Shown here: positions 34,712-42,851 of the stretch, one piece after another | Layout: every line of letters begins with the position of its first letter | Numbering within the stretch: position 1 is the stretch's first letter | Source of the DNA: Homoserinibacter sp. YIM 151385 | GTDB taxonomy: Bacteria > Actinomycetota > Actinomycetes > Actinomycetales > Microbacteriaceae | DNA: 64,000 nt | Assembly (NCBI RefSeq): GCF_027912415.1 | Contig: NZ_CP115175.1 | Location: 2,790,001 to 2,854,000 of the forward strand | Reading direction: 5' to 3' | Translations under genes and position numbers: made by a program | Notes under the pieces: generated by a model | Told to the model about the DNA's origin: nothing | Seen by the model: the letters and a program-made list of their open reading frames with translations, nothing else | Database searches by the model: none

Positions 34712-35071
34712 GTGACGCATCGCGTCGTCGGCGCGACGGGGATCCGGGATGCCGTCGCGCAGTTCTCGCGCCGGCTGACGGAGGATCCGATCACCGCGCC
34801 GTGGTTCGAGGGGATCGACATGGATCGGCTCCGCGCGCATCAGCGCGCCTTCGTCGCGATGGCCCTCGGCGGGCCGGACGCGTACCGCGGTCGGAGCATG
34901 CGCGAGGCGCACGCGGGGCTCGGGATCGACGAGCCAGCCTTCGACCGCTGCCTCGAGCACCTGGAGGCGAGCCTGCGCGACGCGGGGGTCGGCGAGGACG
35001 CGGTCCGCCGCGCATGCCGCGACCTGGGTCGTCTGCGCGGCCAGATCGTGGACGGCTGCGCCGCCGGCTGA
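34712..35071 (+). CDS. Truncated hemoglobin (group I-like)
   Basis: 119 aa. The 2/2 globin signatures are present: DPITAPWFEGID, HQRAFVAMALGGP, then the proximal-His segment SMREAHAGLGI (His67) and a C-terminal LEHLEASLRDAGV helix pair. GTG 34712 follows SD GGGGGAG. The globin begins close to helix B, giving a short form. Likely binds O2 or NO; role in NO or redox defence is typical for the family. It follows an FMN reductase gene. Confidence 0.85.
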   Translation: MTHRVVGATGIRDAVAQFSRRLTEDPITAPWFEGIDMDRLRAHQRAFVAMALGGPDAYRGRSMREAHAGLGIDEPAFDRCLEHLEASLRDAGVGEDAVRRACRDLGRLRGQIVDGCAAG

Positions 35072-35077
35072 GCCGCG

Positions 35078-36286
35078 TCAGCTCGGGGTGACGGGCACCG
35101 GCTCCGTGTCGGGGATGGGGCTCGCGTCGCGGCCGCGGAGATCCGGGATGGCGCGATGGAACGCCGCCGCCACCGCGAGGGCCGCCGCCGCGAACGCCGC
35201 CGAGGCCCAGAAGGCGCCGTCGGGGCCGCGCGCGTCGATGAGGAAGCCCGCCACGGCGGAGCCGGCCGCCGCGCCGATGAGCTGCCCCGTGCCGACCCAG
35301 CCGTAGGCCTCCGCCGTGTCGCTGAAGCGGACGCTCGCCGAGACCATCGCGAACATCGCGGCGAGGGCGGGTGCGAGGCACAGCCCGGCGATCACGAGCG
35401 CGATCGCGACCGTCCAGAAGTCCCAGGCGACGGCGGCGAGCGCGGTGCCGAGGAAGATGACGAGGGTGCGGCGCGCGAGCGCCCACGGGCCGAGCGGCAG
35501 GTGCCCGAAGCCGAGGCCGCCGAGGAGGGAGGCGACCGCCCAGATCGCGAGGACGATGCCCGCCTCGGCGCCGCCCTCGCCGAACTCGGCGACGACGCCG
35601 GCCTCGATCGCGGCGCAGGAGCCGACGACGAGGAAGCCGACGACGGTCGCGAGGAGCACGGGCGGCCGGCCGAGCACGACGCCGAGCTTCCGCTTGCTGC
35701 GGGGGATGCGGACCCGGCCGAGCTCGGGGGAGGTCAGGAACCAGAGCCCGCCGACGATGAGGAACGCGATCGAGAGCCCGATGCCGGCGACGGTCGAGAC
35801 CTGCGTCGAGACGAAGGTCACGACGACGGGACCGGCGATCCAGATGAGCTCCTGCGCCGATGCGTCGAGCGAGAAGAGCGGGGTGAGCTGGCGCGAGTTC
35901 ACCATCTTCGGGTAGATGGTGCGCACGGCCGGCTGCACGGGCGGGTAGCTGAGGCCGCAGACGAGGCCGAGCACCATGTAGACCCAGAGCTCGGTCTCGA
36001 GGAACGCGATCGCCGTCATGGAGGCGGCGCAGACGGCGGTCGTGAGGATGATGACGGGGCGCATGCCCCAGACGCCCATCCAGCGGCTCGTGAGCGGGCC
36101 GGCGACCGCCTGCCCGACGCTCGTGGCGGCGAGGACGAGGCCGGCCGCGCCGTAGCTGTGGAAGAGGTGCTCCATGTGGAGCAGGTAGCCGAGCGAGAGC
36201 ATCCCGCTCGGGAACCGGGCCGTGAGCTGCGCGGCGATGATCCGGGCGACGCCCGGGGTGCGCAGCAGGTCGGTGTAGACGTTCAC
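35078..36286 (-). CDS. MFS transporter
   Basis: 402 aa, twelve predicted membrane helices, major facilitator superfamily exporter type. Loop 2-3 motif is degenerate (TSRWMGVWGMRP); central loop SPELGRVRIPRSKRKLG separates the two halves. GTG 36286 is the only start, with TAGGCT 9 nt upstream. It is divergent from nrdA, with about 400 bp between. Convergent with the globin gene (6-bp gap). Substrate unknown. Confidence 0.88.
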   Translation of the reverse strand: MNVYTDLLRTPGVARIIAAQLTARFPSGMLSLGYLLHMEHLFHSYGAAGLVLAATSVGQAVAGPLTSRWMGVWGMRPVIILTTAVCAASMTAIAFLETELWVYMVLGLVCGLSYPPVQPAVRTIYPKMVNSRQLTPLFSLDASAQELIWIAGPVVVTFVSTQVSTVAGIGLSIAFLIVGGLWFLTSPELGRVRIPRSKRKLGVVLGRPPVLLATVVGFLVVGSCAAIEAGVVAEFGEGGAEAGIVLAIWAVASLLGGLGFGHLPLGPWALARRTLVIFLGTALAAVAWDFWTVAIALVIAGLCLAPALAAMFAMVSASVRFSDTAEAYGWVGTGQLIGAAAGSAVAGFLIDARGPDGAFWASAAFAAAALAVAAAFHRAIPDLRGRDASPIPDTEPVPVTPS

Positions 36287-36295
36287 GATGCGTCC

Positions 36296-36301
36296 AGCCT
36301 A
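36296..36301 (-). promoter_or_regulatory. -10 element of MFS gene
   Basis: TAGGCT on the minus strand, 9 nt before GTG 36286. Confidence 0.4.
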
Positions 36302-36381
36302 GTTCTCGCCGCGCCGTGGCAGCCGGGATGTCGGCGGCGCCCCCGAGCATGGTCCGAGGAGTCCGGCATCCCTCCACAGGC

Positions 36382-36421
36382 TGTGAATAACAGGGCTGTA
36401 GTTATGCACAGTTGTGGATGA
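36382..36421. promoter_or_regulatory. Cluster of three DnaA boxes upstream of nrdA
   Basis: TGTGAATAA (36382-36390, inverted), TTATGCACA (36402-36410) and TGTGGATGA (36413-36421, inverted, one mismatch) fit the DnaA box TTATNCACA. All are within 40 bp just upstream of the NrdR boxes. Confidence 0.7.
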
Positions 36422-36426
36422 CACGC

Positions 36427-36474
36427 CCACTAGATGTTGGGTGCTTGCAGTGTCGGTCCCCCGATATATAGTGG
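36427..36474 (+). promoter_or_regulatory. Paired NrdR boxes with the nrdA promoter
   Basis: Box 1 CCACTAGATGTTGGGT (36427-36442) and box 2 CCCCGATATATAGTGG (36459-36474) resemble ACACWATATCTWGTGT and start 32 bp apart, the usual three-turn spacing for NrdR. A promoter TTGCAG (36445-36450), 16 bp, TATAGT (36467-36472) is embedded, so NrdR would occlude it. The 36475-36688 stretch is then a leader of about 210 nt; I see no riboswitch or gene in it. Confidence 0.75.
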
Positions 36475-36688
36475 TCGAACTGCGACGCCGAGGGCCGGGG
36501 ATCTGGGCCTGAGCCGCAGCTCCCCCCGCGTTCCCGCGCCCGCTGTTCAGCGTGCCCGGAGCCCGGGATCAGCACCACCGCACGATCGACATCGCTTCGC
36601 AGCCGGCCGCGTCTGCACCATCAACCCGCGGCACACCATCAGCACACCGGGGATGCGCCGAACGGCGCAAGAGGGAGTCGGATCCACA

Positions 36689-39160
36689 GTGTCCATCACG
36701 GTCGTCAAGCGCAACGGAGAGCGCGAGCCCTACGACGCGAACAAGATCAACCTCGCCATCGAGGACGCCAGCCGCGGGCTCGACGAGAGCATCACGTGGG
36801 TGACCCAGATCGCCTCCGAGCTCGAGCTCACCCTCTTCGACGGGATCACGACGCAGCAGCTCGACGAGGCGGTCATCCAGGTCGCGCTCCAGAACGTCAA
36901 GGACGACCCCGCCTTCGACACCGTCGCCGCGCGCCTCCTCCTCAAGACCGTCTACAAGGCGGTCCTCGGCGACTACGCCTCGCCCGAGGAGCTCACGGCG
37001 CTCCACCGCGAGCACTTCGCCGCGTACGTCGCCCGCGGCGTCGAGGAGACGCTCCTCGACTCGCGCTTCACGACCGGCATCTTCGACCTGGAGCGCCTCG
37101 CCGCGGCCCTCGAGCCCGAGCGCGACGGCCTCCTCAAGTACATCGGCGCCGTCACGCTCAACAACCGCTACGGCATCAAGGCCCGCAACGGCGAGCCGCT
37201 CGAGGTGCCGCAGTACTTCTGGATGCGCATCGCGATGGGCCTCTCGCTCAACGAGGCCGACGCCACGAGCCACGCGATCGCGTTCTACGAGAAGATGTCG
37301 AAGCTCGAGTACCTCGCGGCAGGCTCGACGCTCGTCAACGCCGGCACCTCCTACCCGCAGCTCTCGAACTGCTTCGTCATGGAGATGCAGGACGACATCG
37401 AGCACATCGCGAAGAGCGTCCGCGACGTCATGTGGCTCACGAAGGGCACGGGCGGCATCGGCCTCTCGGTCTCGAAGCTCCGCGCGCAGGGCTCGCCCAT
37501 CCGCTCGAACAACACCATGTCGACCGGCCCGATCCCCTTCATGCACACGATCGACTCGGTGCTGCGCGCGGTCAGCCGCGGCGGCAAGAAGTTCGGCGCC
37601 CTCTGCTTCTACATGGAGAACTGGCACCTCGACTTCCCCGAGTTCCTCGAGCTGCGCAACAACTCGGGCGACCCCTACCGCCGCACGCGCACCGCGAACA
37701 CGGCCGTCTGGATCTCCGACGAGTTCATGAAGCGCGTCCAGAACGACGAGGACTGGTACCTCTTCGACCCGCTCGAGGTCGCCGACCTCGGCGAGCTCTA
37801 CGGCAAGGCCTTCTCGGAGCGCTACGCGGAGTACATCGCCATGGCGGAGCGCGGCGAGCTGCGGATGTTCAAGAAGATCGGCGCGCGCGAGCAGTTCAAG
37901 GCGATCCTCATCTCCCTCCAGACCACGAGCCACCCGTGGCTCACCTGGAAGGACACGATCAACAACCGCGCCCTCAACAACAACACGGGCACGATCCACC
38001 TCTCGAACCTCTGCACCGAGATCTGCCTCCCGCAGGACGAGGACAACGTCTCCGTCTGCAACCTGGCCTCGATCAACCTGCCGACGCACCTCGTCACCCA
38101 CGAGGACGGCACGAAGGGCTTCGACTGGACGCTCATCGAGGAGAGCGCCCGACTCGCGGTCCGCCAGCTCGACAACCTCATCGACATCACGGTCTCGAGC
38201 GTCGCCGAGGCCGACTTCTCGAACCAGCAGAACCGCGCGATCGGCCTCGGCGTCATGGGCTTCACCGACGTCACCGAGCGCCTCGGCATCTCCTACGAGT
38301 CGGAGGAGGCGCTCGAGCTGATCGACGAGGTCATGGAGCACGTGTCGTACGCCGCGATCGAGGAGAGCGTGAAGCTCGCCGAGGAGCGCGGCTCGTACAC
38401 GAACTTCCAGGGCTCGCGCTGGTCCGAGGGCCTCGTGCCCTTCGACTCGATCGCGCTGACGGAGGCCGACCGCGGCACCCCGATCAACGTCTCGCGCACC
38501 ACCCGCCTCGACTGGGACGCGCTCCGCGCGAAGGTCAAGAGCGGCATGCGCAACGCGACGCTCATGGCCATCGCGCCCACGGCCTCCATCGGCCTCGTCG
38601 CCGGCACCACGCCCGGGCTCGACCCGCAGTTCTCGCAGATCTTCAGCCGCTCGACCTCGAACGGCAAGTTCCTCGAGATCAACCGCAACCTGGTCCGCGA
38701 CCTCCAGGAGCTCGGCATCTGGAACGAGGTCCGCGAGCAGGTCCTGCGCAGCCAGGGCGACATCCAGCGCGTCGAGGCGATCCCGGAGCACATCAAGGCC
38801 GTCTACAAGACGAGCTTCCAGCTCTCGCCCTTCTCGTTCCTCGACGTCGCGGCGCGCGCGCAGAAGTGGATCGACCAGGCGATCAGCCGCAACATGTACC
38901 TCGAGACGCGCGACCTCGGCGACATGATGGACATCTACTACGGGGCCTGGGAGCGCGGTGTCAAGACGACGTACTACCTGCACATGAAGCCGCGTCACAC
39001 CGCCGAGCAGTCGACCGTCAAGGTCAACAAGTCGGAGGACATCGGCCAGGGCGCGAAGCGCGGCTTCGGCGCCCCCAAGGCGGAGCCCGTCGCGGCGGAG
39101 TCGGCGGCGCCCGCCGCCGCGGCGCCGGCGCGCAAGGGCTTCGGCGGACTGGGGAAGTAG
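36689..39160 (+). CDS. nrdA: Ribonucleoside-diphosphate reductase alpha subunit (C-terminal cysteine tail out of frame)
   Basis: Reduces ribonucleotides to deoxyribonucleotides with the radical supplied by NrdB. 823 aa from GTG 36689 (SD GAGGGAG 11 nt upstream). ATP-cone at residues 2-92; active-site Cys228 (SNCFVM), Asn440-Cys442-Glu444 (SNLCTEICLP), Cys457 (SVCNLAS); radical-transfer Tyr762-Tyr763 (KTTYYLHM). After a repetitive flexible linker (RGFGAPKAEP... ARKGFGGLGK) the frame stops without the redox Cys pair that class I alpha subunits carry at the C-terminus. That tail (ending CESCQ) follows 2 bp later in the -1 frame. Upstream promoter has NrdR and DnaA boxes. Confidence 0.94.
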   Translation: MSITVVKRNGEREPYDANKINLAIEDASRGLDESITWVTQIASELELTLFDGITTQQLDEAVIQVALQNVKDDPAFDTVAARLLLKTVYKAVLGDYASPEELTALHREHFAAYVARGVEETLLDSRFTTGIFDLERLAAALEPERDGLLKYIGAVTLNNRYGIKARNGEPLEVPQYFWMRIAMGLSLNEADATSHAIAFYEKMSKLEYLAAGSTLVNAGTSYPQLSNCFVMEMQDDIEHIAKSVRDVMWLTKGTGGIGLSVSKLRAQGSPIRSNNTMSTGPIPFMHTIDSVLRAVSRGGKKFGALCFYMENWHLDFPEFLELRNNSGDPYRRTRTANTAVWISDEFMKRVQNDEDWYLFDPLEVADLGELYGKAFSERYAEYIAMAERGELRMFKKIGAREQFKAILISLQTTSHPWLTWKDTINNRALNNNTGTIHLSNLCTEICLPQDEDNVSVCNLASINLPTHLVTHEDGTKGFDWTLIEESARLAVRQLDNLIDITVSSVAEADFSNQQNRAIGLGVMGFTDVTERLGISYESEEALELIDEVMEHVSYAAIEESVKLAEERGSYTNFQGSRWSEGLVPFDSIALTEADRGTPINVSRTTRLDWDALRAKVKSGMRNATLMAIAPTASIGLVAGTTPGLDPQFSQIFSRSTSNGKFLEINRNLVRDLQELGIWNEVREQVLRSQGDIQRVEAIPEHIKAVYKTSFQLSPFSFLDVAARAQKWIDQAISRNMYLETRDLGDMMDIYYGAWERGVKTTYYLHMKPRHTAEQSTVKVNKSEDIGQGAKRGFGAPKAEPVAAESAAPAAAAPARKGFGGLGK

Positions 39161-39162
39161 TC

Positions 39163-39237
39163 ATGGACGACGTGATCGACGGCTACGACATCCCGGTCGA
39201 CCCGATGGACCTCCTCCAGTGCGAGAGCTGCCAGTAG
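39163..39237 (+). CDS. NrdA C-terminal cysteine tail, separate or frameshifted ORF
   Basis: 24 codons: begins MDDVIDGYDIPVDP and ends LLQCESCQ, an acidic tail with a CxxC pair exactly as expected for the swinging thiol arm of NrdA. It sits in the -1 frame relative to nrdA, with its own ATG 2 bp after the nrdA TAG and a possible SD (GGGGAAG) in the nrdA end. Either it is translated as a separate peptide, or joined by a -1 slip at GGGGAAG, or the assembly lost one G. The conserved tail shape argues that it is functional in some form. Confidence 0.65.
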   Translation: MDDVIDGYDIPVDPMDLLQCESCQ

Positions 39238-39296
39238 GCGCACGCACCGGCCCCGACCCCGACGCACGAACGACCTCGAAAGCGAGATGAGCTGAC

Positions 39297-40295
39297 ATGC
39301 CGATCCTCGGCACCGGAATCAAGGAGGGACTCCTCCTCAAGCCCGTCACCTACAAGTGGGCGATGGACCTCTACGACCAGGCGGTCGCGAACACCTGGTT
39401 CCCGAACGAGATCCAGCTCGGCGAGGACATCGCCGACTTCAAGAAGATGACGGACGAGGAGCGCCACGCGATCACGTTCCTCATGTCCTACTTCAACCCG
39501 AACGAGCTGCTCGTCAACAAGGCGCTCGCCTTCGGCGTCTACCCCTACATCAACGCTCCCGAGGCGCACCTCTACCTCGCGAAGCAGATGTGGGAGGAGG
39601 CGAACCACTGCATGTCCTTCGAGTACGTGCTCGAGACCTTCCCCATCGATCGGGATGCGGCCTACAACTCCCACGTGGACGTGCCCTCGATGGCGCGCAA
39701 GGAGGAGTTCGAGGTCAACTTCATCCGCCGCATGACGGAGGAGACGCTCGACATCACGACGACCAAGGGCAAGCAGGACTTCATCCGCAACCTCGTCGCG
39801 TACAACATCATCCTCGAGGGCATCTGGTTCTACTCGGGCTTCATGGTCGCGCTCTCGTTCCGCCAGCGGAACCTGCTGCGCAACTTCGGCTCGCTCATGG
39901 ACTGGATCGTGCGCGACGAGTCGCTGCACCTGAAGTTCGGGATCAACCTAATCCTCACGGTCCTCGAGGAGAACCCCGACCTCCAGACGGAGGAGTTCGC
40001 GACCGAGATCAAGCAGATGATCCTCGACGCGGTCGAGATGGAGGAGCAGTACAACCAGGACCTGCTGCCGAACGGCATCCTCGGCCTCAACGCCTCCTAC
40101 ATCAACCAGTACGTCAAGTACCTGGCCGACCGCCGGCTCGAGGAGCTCGGCTTCGAGGCGCACTACAACGTCACGAACCCGGCGAAGTGGATGGCGACGG
40201 CCAACGACACCCTCCAGCTCGTCAACTTCTTCGAGTCGACGAACACCTCCTACGAGTCGAACGCGTCGGCCGGGTCCGCGACCCGCGGCAGCTGA
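39297..40295 (+). CDS. nrdB: Ribonucleoside-diphosphate reductase beta subunit, class Ic-like
   Basis: 332 aa ferritin-like radical-generating subunit. Metal ligands visible: E70 (NPNELLVNK), E101 and H104 (EEANHCMSF), E174 (LEGIWF), E208 and H211 (RDESLHLKF). The residue four after H104, where class Ia enzymes have the radical Tyr, is Phe108, and the first ligand is Glu instead of Asp. Both are signatures of class Ic enzymes that use a Mn/Fe centre in place of a tyrosyl radical. SD-like GAAAGCGAG upstream. It follows nrdA by 59 bp beyond the tail ORF. Confidence 0.94.
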   Translation: MPILGTGIKEGLLLKPVTYKWAMDLYDQAVANTWFPNEIQLGEDIADFKKMTDEERHAITFLMSYFNPNELLVNKALAFGVYPYINAPEAHLYLAKQMWEEANHCMSFEYVLETFPIDRDAAYNSHVDVPSMARKEEFEVNFIRRMTEETLDITTTKGKQDFIRNLVAYNIILEGIWFYSGFMVALSFRQRNLLRNFGSLMDWIVRDESLHLKFGINLILTVLEENPDLQTEEFATEIKQMILDAVEMEEQYNQDLLPNGILGLNASYINQYVKYLADRRLEELGFEAHYNVTNPAKWMATANDTLQLVNFFESTNTSYESNASAGSATRGS

Positions 40296-40317
40296 CGCCC
40301 CAGCGCAGCACGGCTGG

Positions 40318-40357
40318 ACGACTCGGCGCCCCGGAATCATCCGGGGCGCCGAGTCGT
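40318..40357. terminator. Perfect 18-bp-arm hairpin between nrdB and GH51 gene
   Basis: Arms 40318-40335 and 40340-40357 (left arm ACGACTCGGCGCCCCGGA) around an ATCA loop, 22 bp past the nrdB stop and 25 bp from the GH51 stop: a bidirectional terminator. Confidence 0.85.
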
Positions 40358-40382
40358 GTCCGGGGCGCCGAGCCGGCGCGGC

Positions 40383-41918
40383 TCAGCCCCGCGAGACCTC
40401 GAGCTCGATGACCGCCCAGGCGAGCGGGGGCAGCGTCGCGTGGAGGACGCCGTCCTGCGTGCCGACGCCCTCGAGCGGCGCGAGGCCCACCGCATCCTGC
40501 GCCTGCTCGGTGTTCGCGGTGCGGCGGTCGCCGCCCTCCGGCACCGTCAGGACCTCGGCGCGCGTCACGCGGCCCGCCGTGAGGCCGCGCAGCTCGACCG
40601 TCACCTCGGCCGACTCCTCGAGCCCGCGGTTCGCGAGGAACAGCGCGACACGGCCCGACTCCTCGTCCCAGGTCGCCGAGACGTCGACGAGGTCGGCATC
40701 CCCGAATTTCCTCGTCGGGTAGCGGTCCGAGTCGACCGCGGTGCGCAGGATGCGCCCCTTCGCGAGCGCCGACATCCGGGCGAAGGGCCAGAAGATCGAC
40801 TGGCGCCACGCCGGCCCGCCCTCCTCCGAGCGGATGGGGGCGATGATGTTGACGAGCTGCGCCTGGTTCGCGATCCGCACCCGGTCGCCGTGGCGCAGCA
40901 GCGAGTTGAGGAAGGTGCCGACGACGACCGCGTCGGTCACGTTGTAGGTGTCCTCGATGAGGCGCGGGTGCTCGCGCCAGGTCTTCTGCACGTTGTGCGG
41001 CTGGTCCTCGGTGTCGAGACCGCGCTGGTACCAGACGTTCCACTCGTCGAAGGAGAGCTGCACGTCCTTCGTGTGCTTGCCGGCCGCCTTGACGGCGTCC
41101 ACGGTCGAGACGACGCCCTCGATGAACGCGTCCATGTCGACCGCCTCCGCGAGGAAGGACGCCGCATCCCCGTCATCCTCCTGGTAGTACGCGTGGAGCG
41201 AGATGTAGTCGACCTCGTCGTAGGCGTGCGTGAGGACGGTGTGCTCCCAGCTGCCGAAGGTCGGCATCTGGCGGTTCGAGGAGCCGACGGCGACGAGCTC
41301 GATCGTGGGGTCGACGTAGCGCATCGCCTTCGCCGCCTCCTGCGCGAGGCGGCCGTACTCGGCGGCGGTCTTGTGGCCGATCTGCCAGGGCCCGTCGAGC
41401 TCGTTGCCGAGGCACCACAGCTTGATGTCGAAGGGCTCCGCCGAGCCGTGCTGCCTCCGCAGATCCGAGAGGCGGGTGCCGCCGGGGTGGTTCGCGTACT
41501 CGACGAGCTCGCGCGCCGCATCCACGCCGCGGGTGCCGAGGTTGACGGCCTCCATGATCTCGACGTCCGCCTCGCGCGCCCAGCGCACGAACTCGTGGAG
41601 GCCGAAGGCGTTCGTCTCGATCGTGTGCCAGGCGCCGTCGATGCGGCGCGGGCGGTCCTCGACGGGGCCGACCCCGTCCTCCCAGTTGTAGCCGGAGACG
41701 AAGTTGCCGCCCGGGTAGCGGACCACCGTCGGACCCAGCTCCCGGACCAGCTCGAGCACGTCGCGGCGGGTGCCGTGCTCGTCGGCCTCCGGGTGGCCGG
41801 GCTCGAAGATCCCGGTGTACACGCAGCGGCCCATGTGCTCGACGAAGGAGCCGAAGAGGCGGCGGGGCACCTCCCCGATCGTGAAGTCGCGGTCGATCGT
41901 GATGCGGGCGCGGGACAT
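40383..41918 (-). CDS. Alpha-L-arabinofuranosidase, GH51
   Basis: 511 aa, cytosolic retaining enzyme that removes arabinofuranosyl units from imported arabino-oligosaccharides. Acid/base E173 in CLGNELDGPWQ, nucleophile E292 in SFDEWNVWY, substrate residues in RYPGGNFVSGYNWEDG. C-terminal beta domain from ~385. The SD AAGGAG is 5 nt before ATG 41918. The gene closes an operon with CUT1 permeases and binding protein (45-bp gap). Confidence 0.95.
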   Translation of the reverse strand: MSRARITIDRDFTIGEVPRRLFGSFVEHMGRCVYTGIFEPGHPEADEHGTRRDVLELVRELGPTVVRYPGGNFVSGYNWEDGVGPVEDRPRRIDGAWHTIETNAFGLHEFVRWAREADVEIMEAVNLGTRGVDAARELVEYANHPGGTRLSDLRRQHGSAEPFDIKLWCLGNELDGPWQIGHKTAAEYGRLAQEAAKAMRYVDPTIELVAVGSSNRQMPTFGSWEHTVLTHAYDEVDYISLHAYYQEDDGDAASFLAEAVDMDAFIEGVVSTVDAVKAAGKHTKDVQLSFDEWNVWYQRGLDTEDQPHNVQKTWREHPRLIEDTYNVTDAVVVGTFLNSLLRHGDRVRIANQAQLVNIIAPIRSEEGGPAWRQSIFWPFARMSALAKGRILRTAVDSDRYPTRKFGDADLVDVSATWDEESGRVALFLANRGLEESAEVTVELRGLTAGRVTRAEVLTVPEGGDRRTANTEQAQDAVGLAPLEGVGTQDGVLHATLPPLAWAVIELEVSRG

Positions 41919-41963
41919 GGGGCTCCTTGGGTTCGGGGATCGGGATGCGGAGGCGACGGCGCG

Positions 41964-42851
41964 CTACTGGCCGCCGAAGCCGGTCGTGGCGACGCCCTTG
42001 ACGATCTGGCGCTGGAAGACGAGGAACACGACGATGAGCGGCAGCGCGGCGAGCACGGCCTGCGCCATCACCTGCGCGTACTGCACGCCGTAGGCGCTGA
42101 TGACGGTCTGGAGGCCGACCGGCAGCGTCATGAGCGAGGTGTCGTTGATGACGAGGAAGGGCCAGAGGAAGTTGTTCCAGGCCGAGATGAACACGAAGAT
42201 CGCGACGCTCGCGAGGATGGGGCGCGAGAGCGGCAGCGCGACCGACCAGAACACGCGGAGCCGGCTCGCGCCGTCGACGCGGGCCGCATCCTCGAGCTCG
42301 ACGGGCACGTTGTCGAAGAACTTCTTGAGGATGAAGACCATGGGCGGCGCGACGACCTGCGGCAGGATCAGTCCGAGATGCGTGTCGACGAGGTCGAAGG
42401 CGAGCATCTCGTGGAACAGCGGGATGATGAGCACCTGCGGCGGCACGATGATCGATGCGATGACGGCGCCGTAGAGCACCTTCCGCCCGCGGAACTCGAG
42501 CCGCGAGAAGGCGTAGCCCGCGAGCGCCGAGATCGCGACCGTGATGACGGTCACCCAGAGCGAGGTCCAGAGGCTGTTCCAGGCCCAGACCGGCACGTTG
42601 CCCTGCGAGAGGATCGCGGTGAAGGCGTCGAGGGTGAAGCCGTTCGCGGGGATCCACGACGGGGTGGAGGCGGCATCCACCTCGGTCTTGAGCGAGGTGT
42701 CGACCGCCCACAGGAAGGGCAGCAGCCACGCGGCCGCGAGGATCGCGAGCACCGCGAGGGCGGCGACCCGCGCGGGGCCGAAGGGCTTCTCGCCGGGCTT
42801 GCGCTCGCGGCGGCGGATGCGGAGCTCCGGGTGGAGCGCGTCGGTGGTCAT
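41964..42851 (-). CDS. Sugar ABC permease, MalG type
   Basis: 295 aa CUT1 permease with six helices; EAA loop EDAARVDGASRLRVFWSVALP near residue ~195, C-terminal QRQIVKGVATTGFGGQ typical of MalG-like subunits. Start ATG overlaps the MalF-type stop by 4 bp. The operon lacks an ATPase gene, so it must borrow a shared MsiK-like ATPase encoded elsewhere (inference). Confidence 0.93.
   Translation of the reverse strand: MTTDALHPELRIRRRERKPGEKPFGPARVAALAVLAILAAAWLLPFLWAVDTSLKTEVDAASTPSWIPANGFTLDAFTAILSQGNVPVWAWNSLWTSLWVTVITVAISALAGYAFSRLEFRGRKVLYGAVIASIIVPPQVLIIPLFHEMLAFDLVDTHLGLILPQVVAPPMVFILKKFFDNVPVELEDAARVDGASRLRVFWSVALPLSRPILASVAIFVFISAWNNFLWPFLVINDTSLMTLPVGLQTVISAYGVQYAQVMAQAVLAALPLIVVFLVFQRQIVKGVATTGFGGQ

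Noticed and set aside
36475-36688. B12 riboswitch before nrdA, as in some Streptomyces
   Set aside because: No recognisable B12-box or conserved riboswitch core in the leader.
39150-39162. Canonical slippery heptamer for -1 frameshifting in nrdA
   Set aside because: CTG-GGG-AAG does not satisfy X-XXY-YYZ; only a P-site slip on GGG is possible, so programmed shifting is left open but not claimed.
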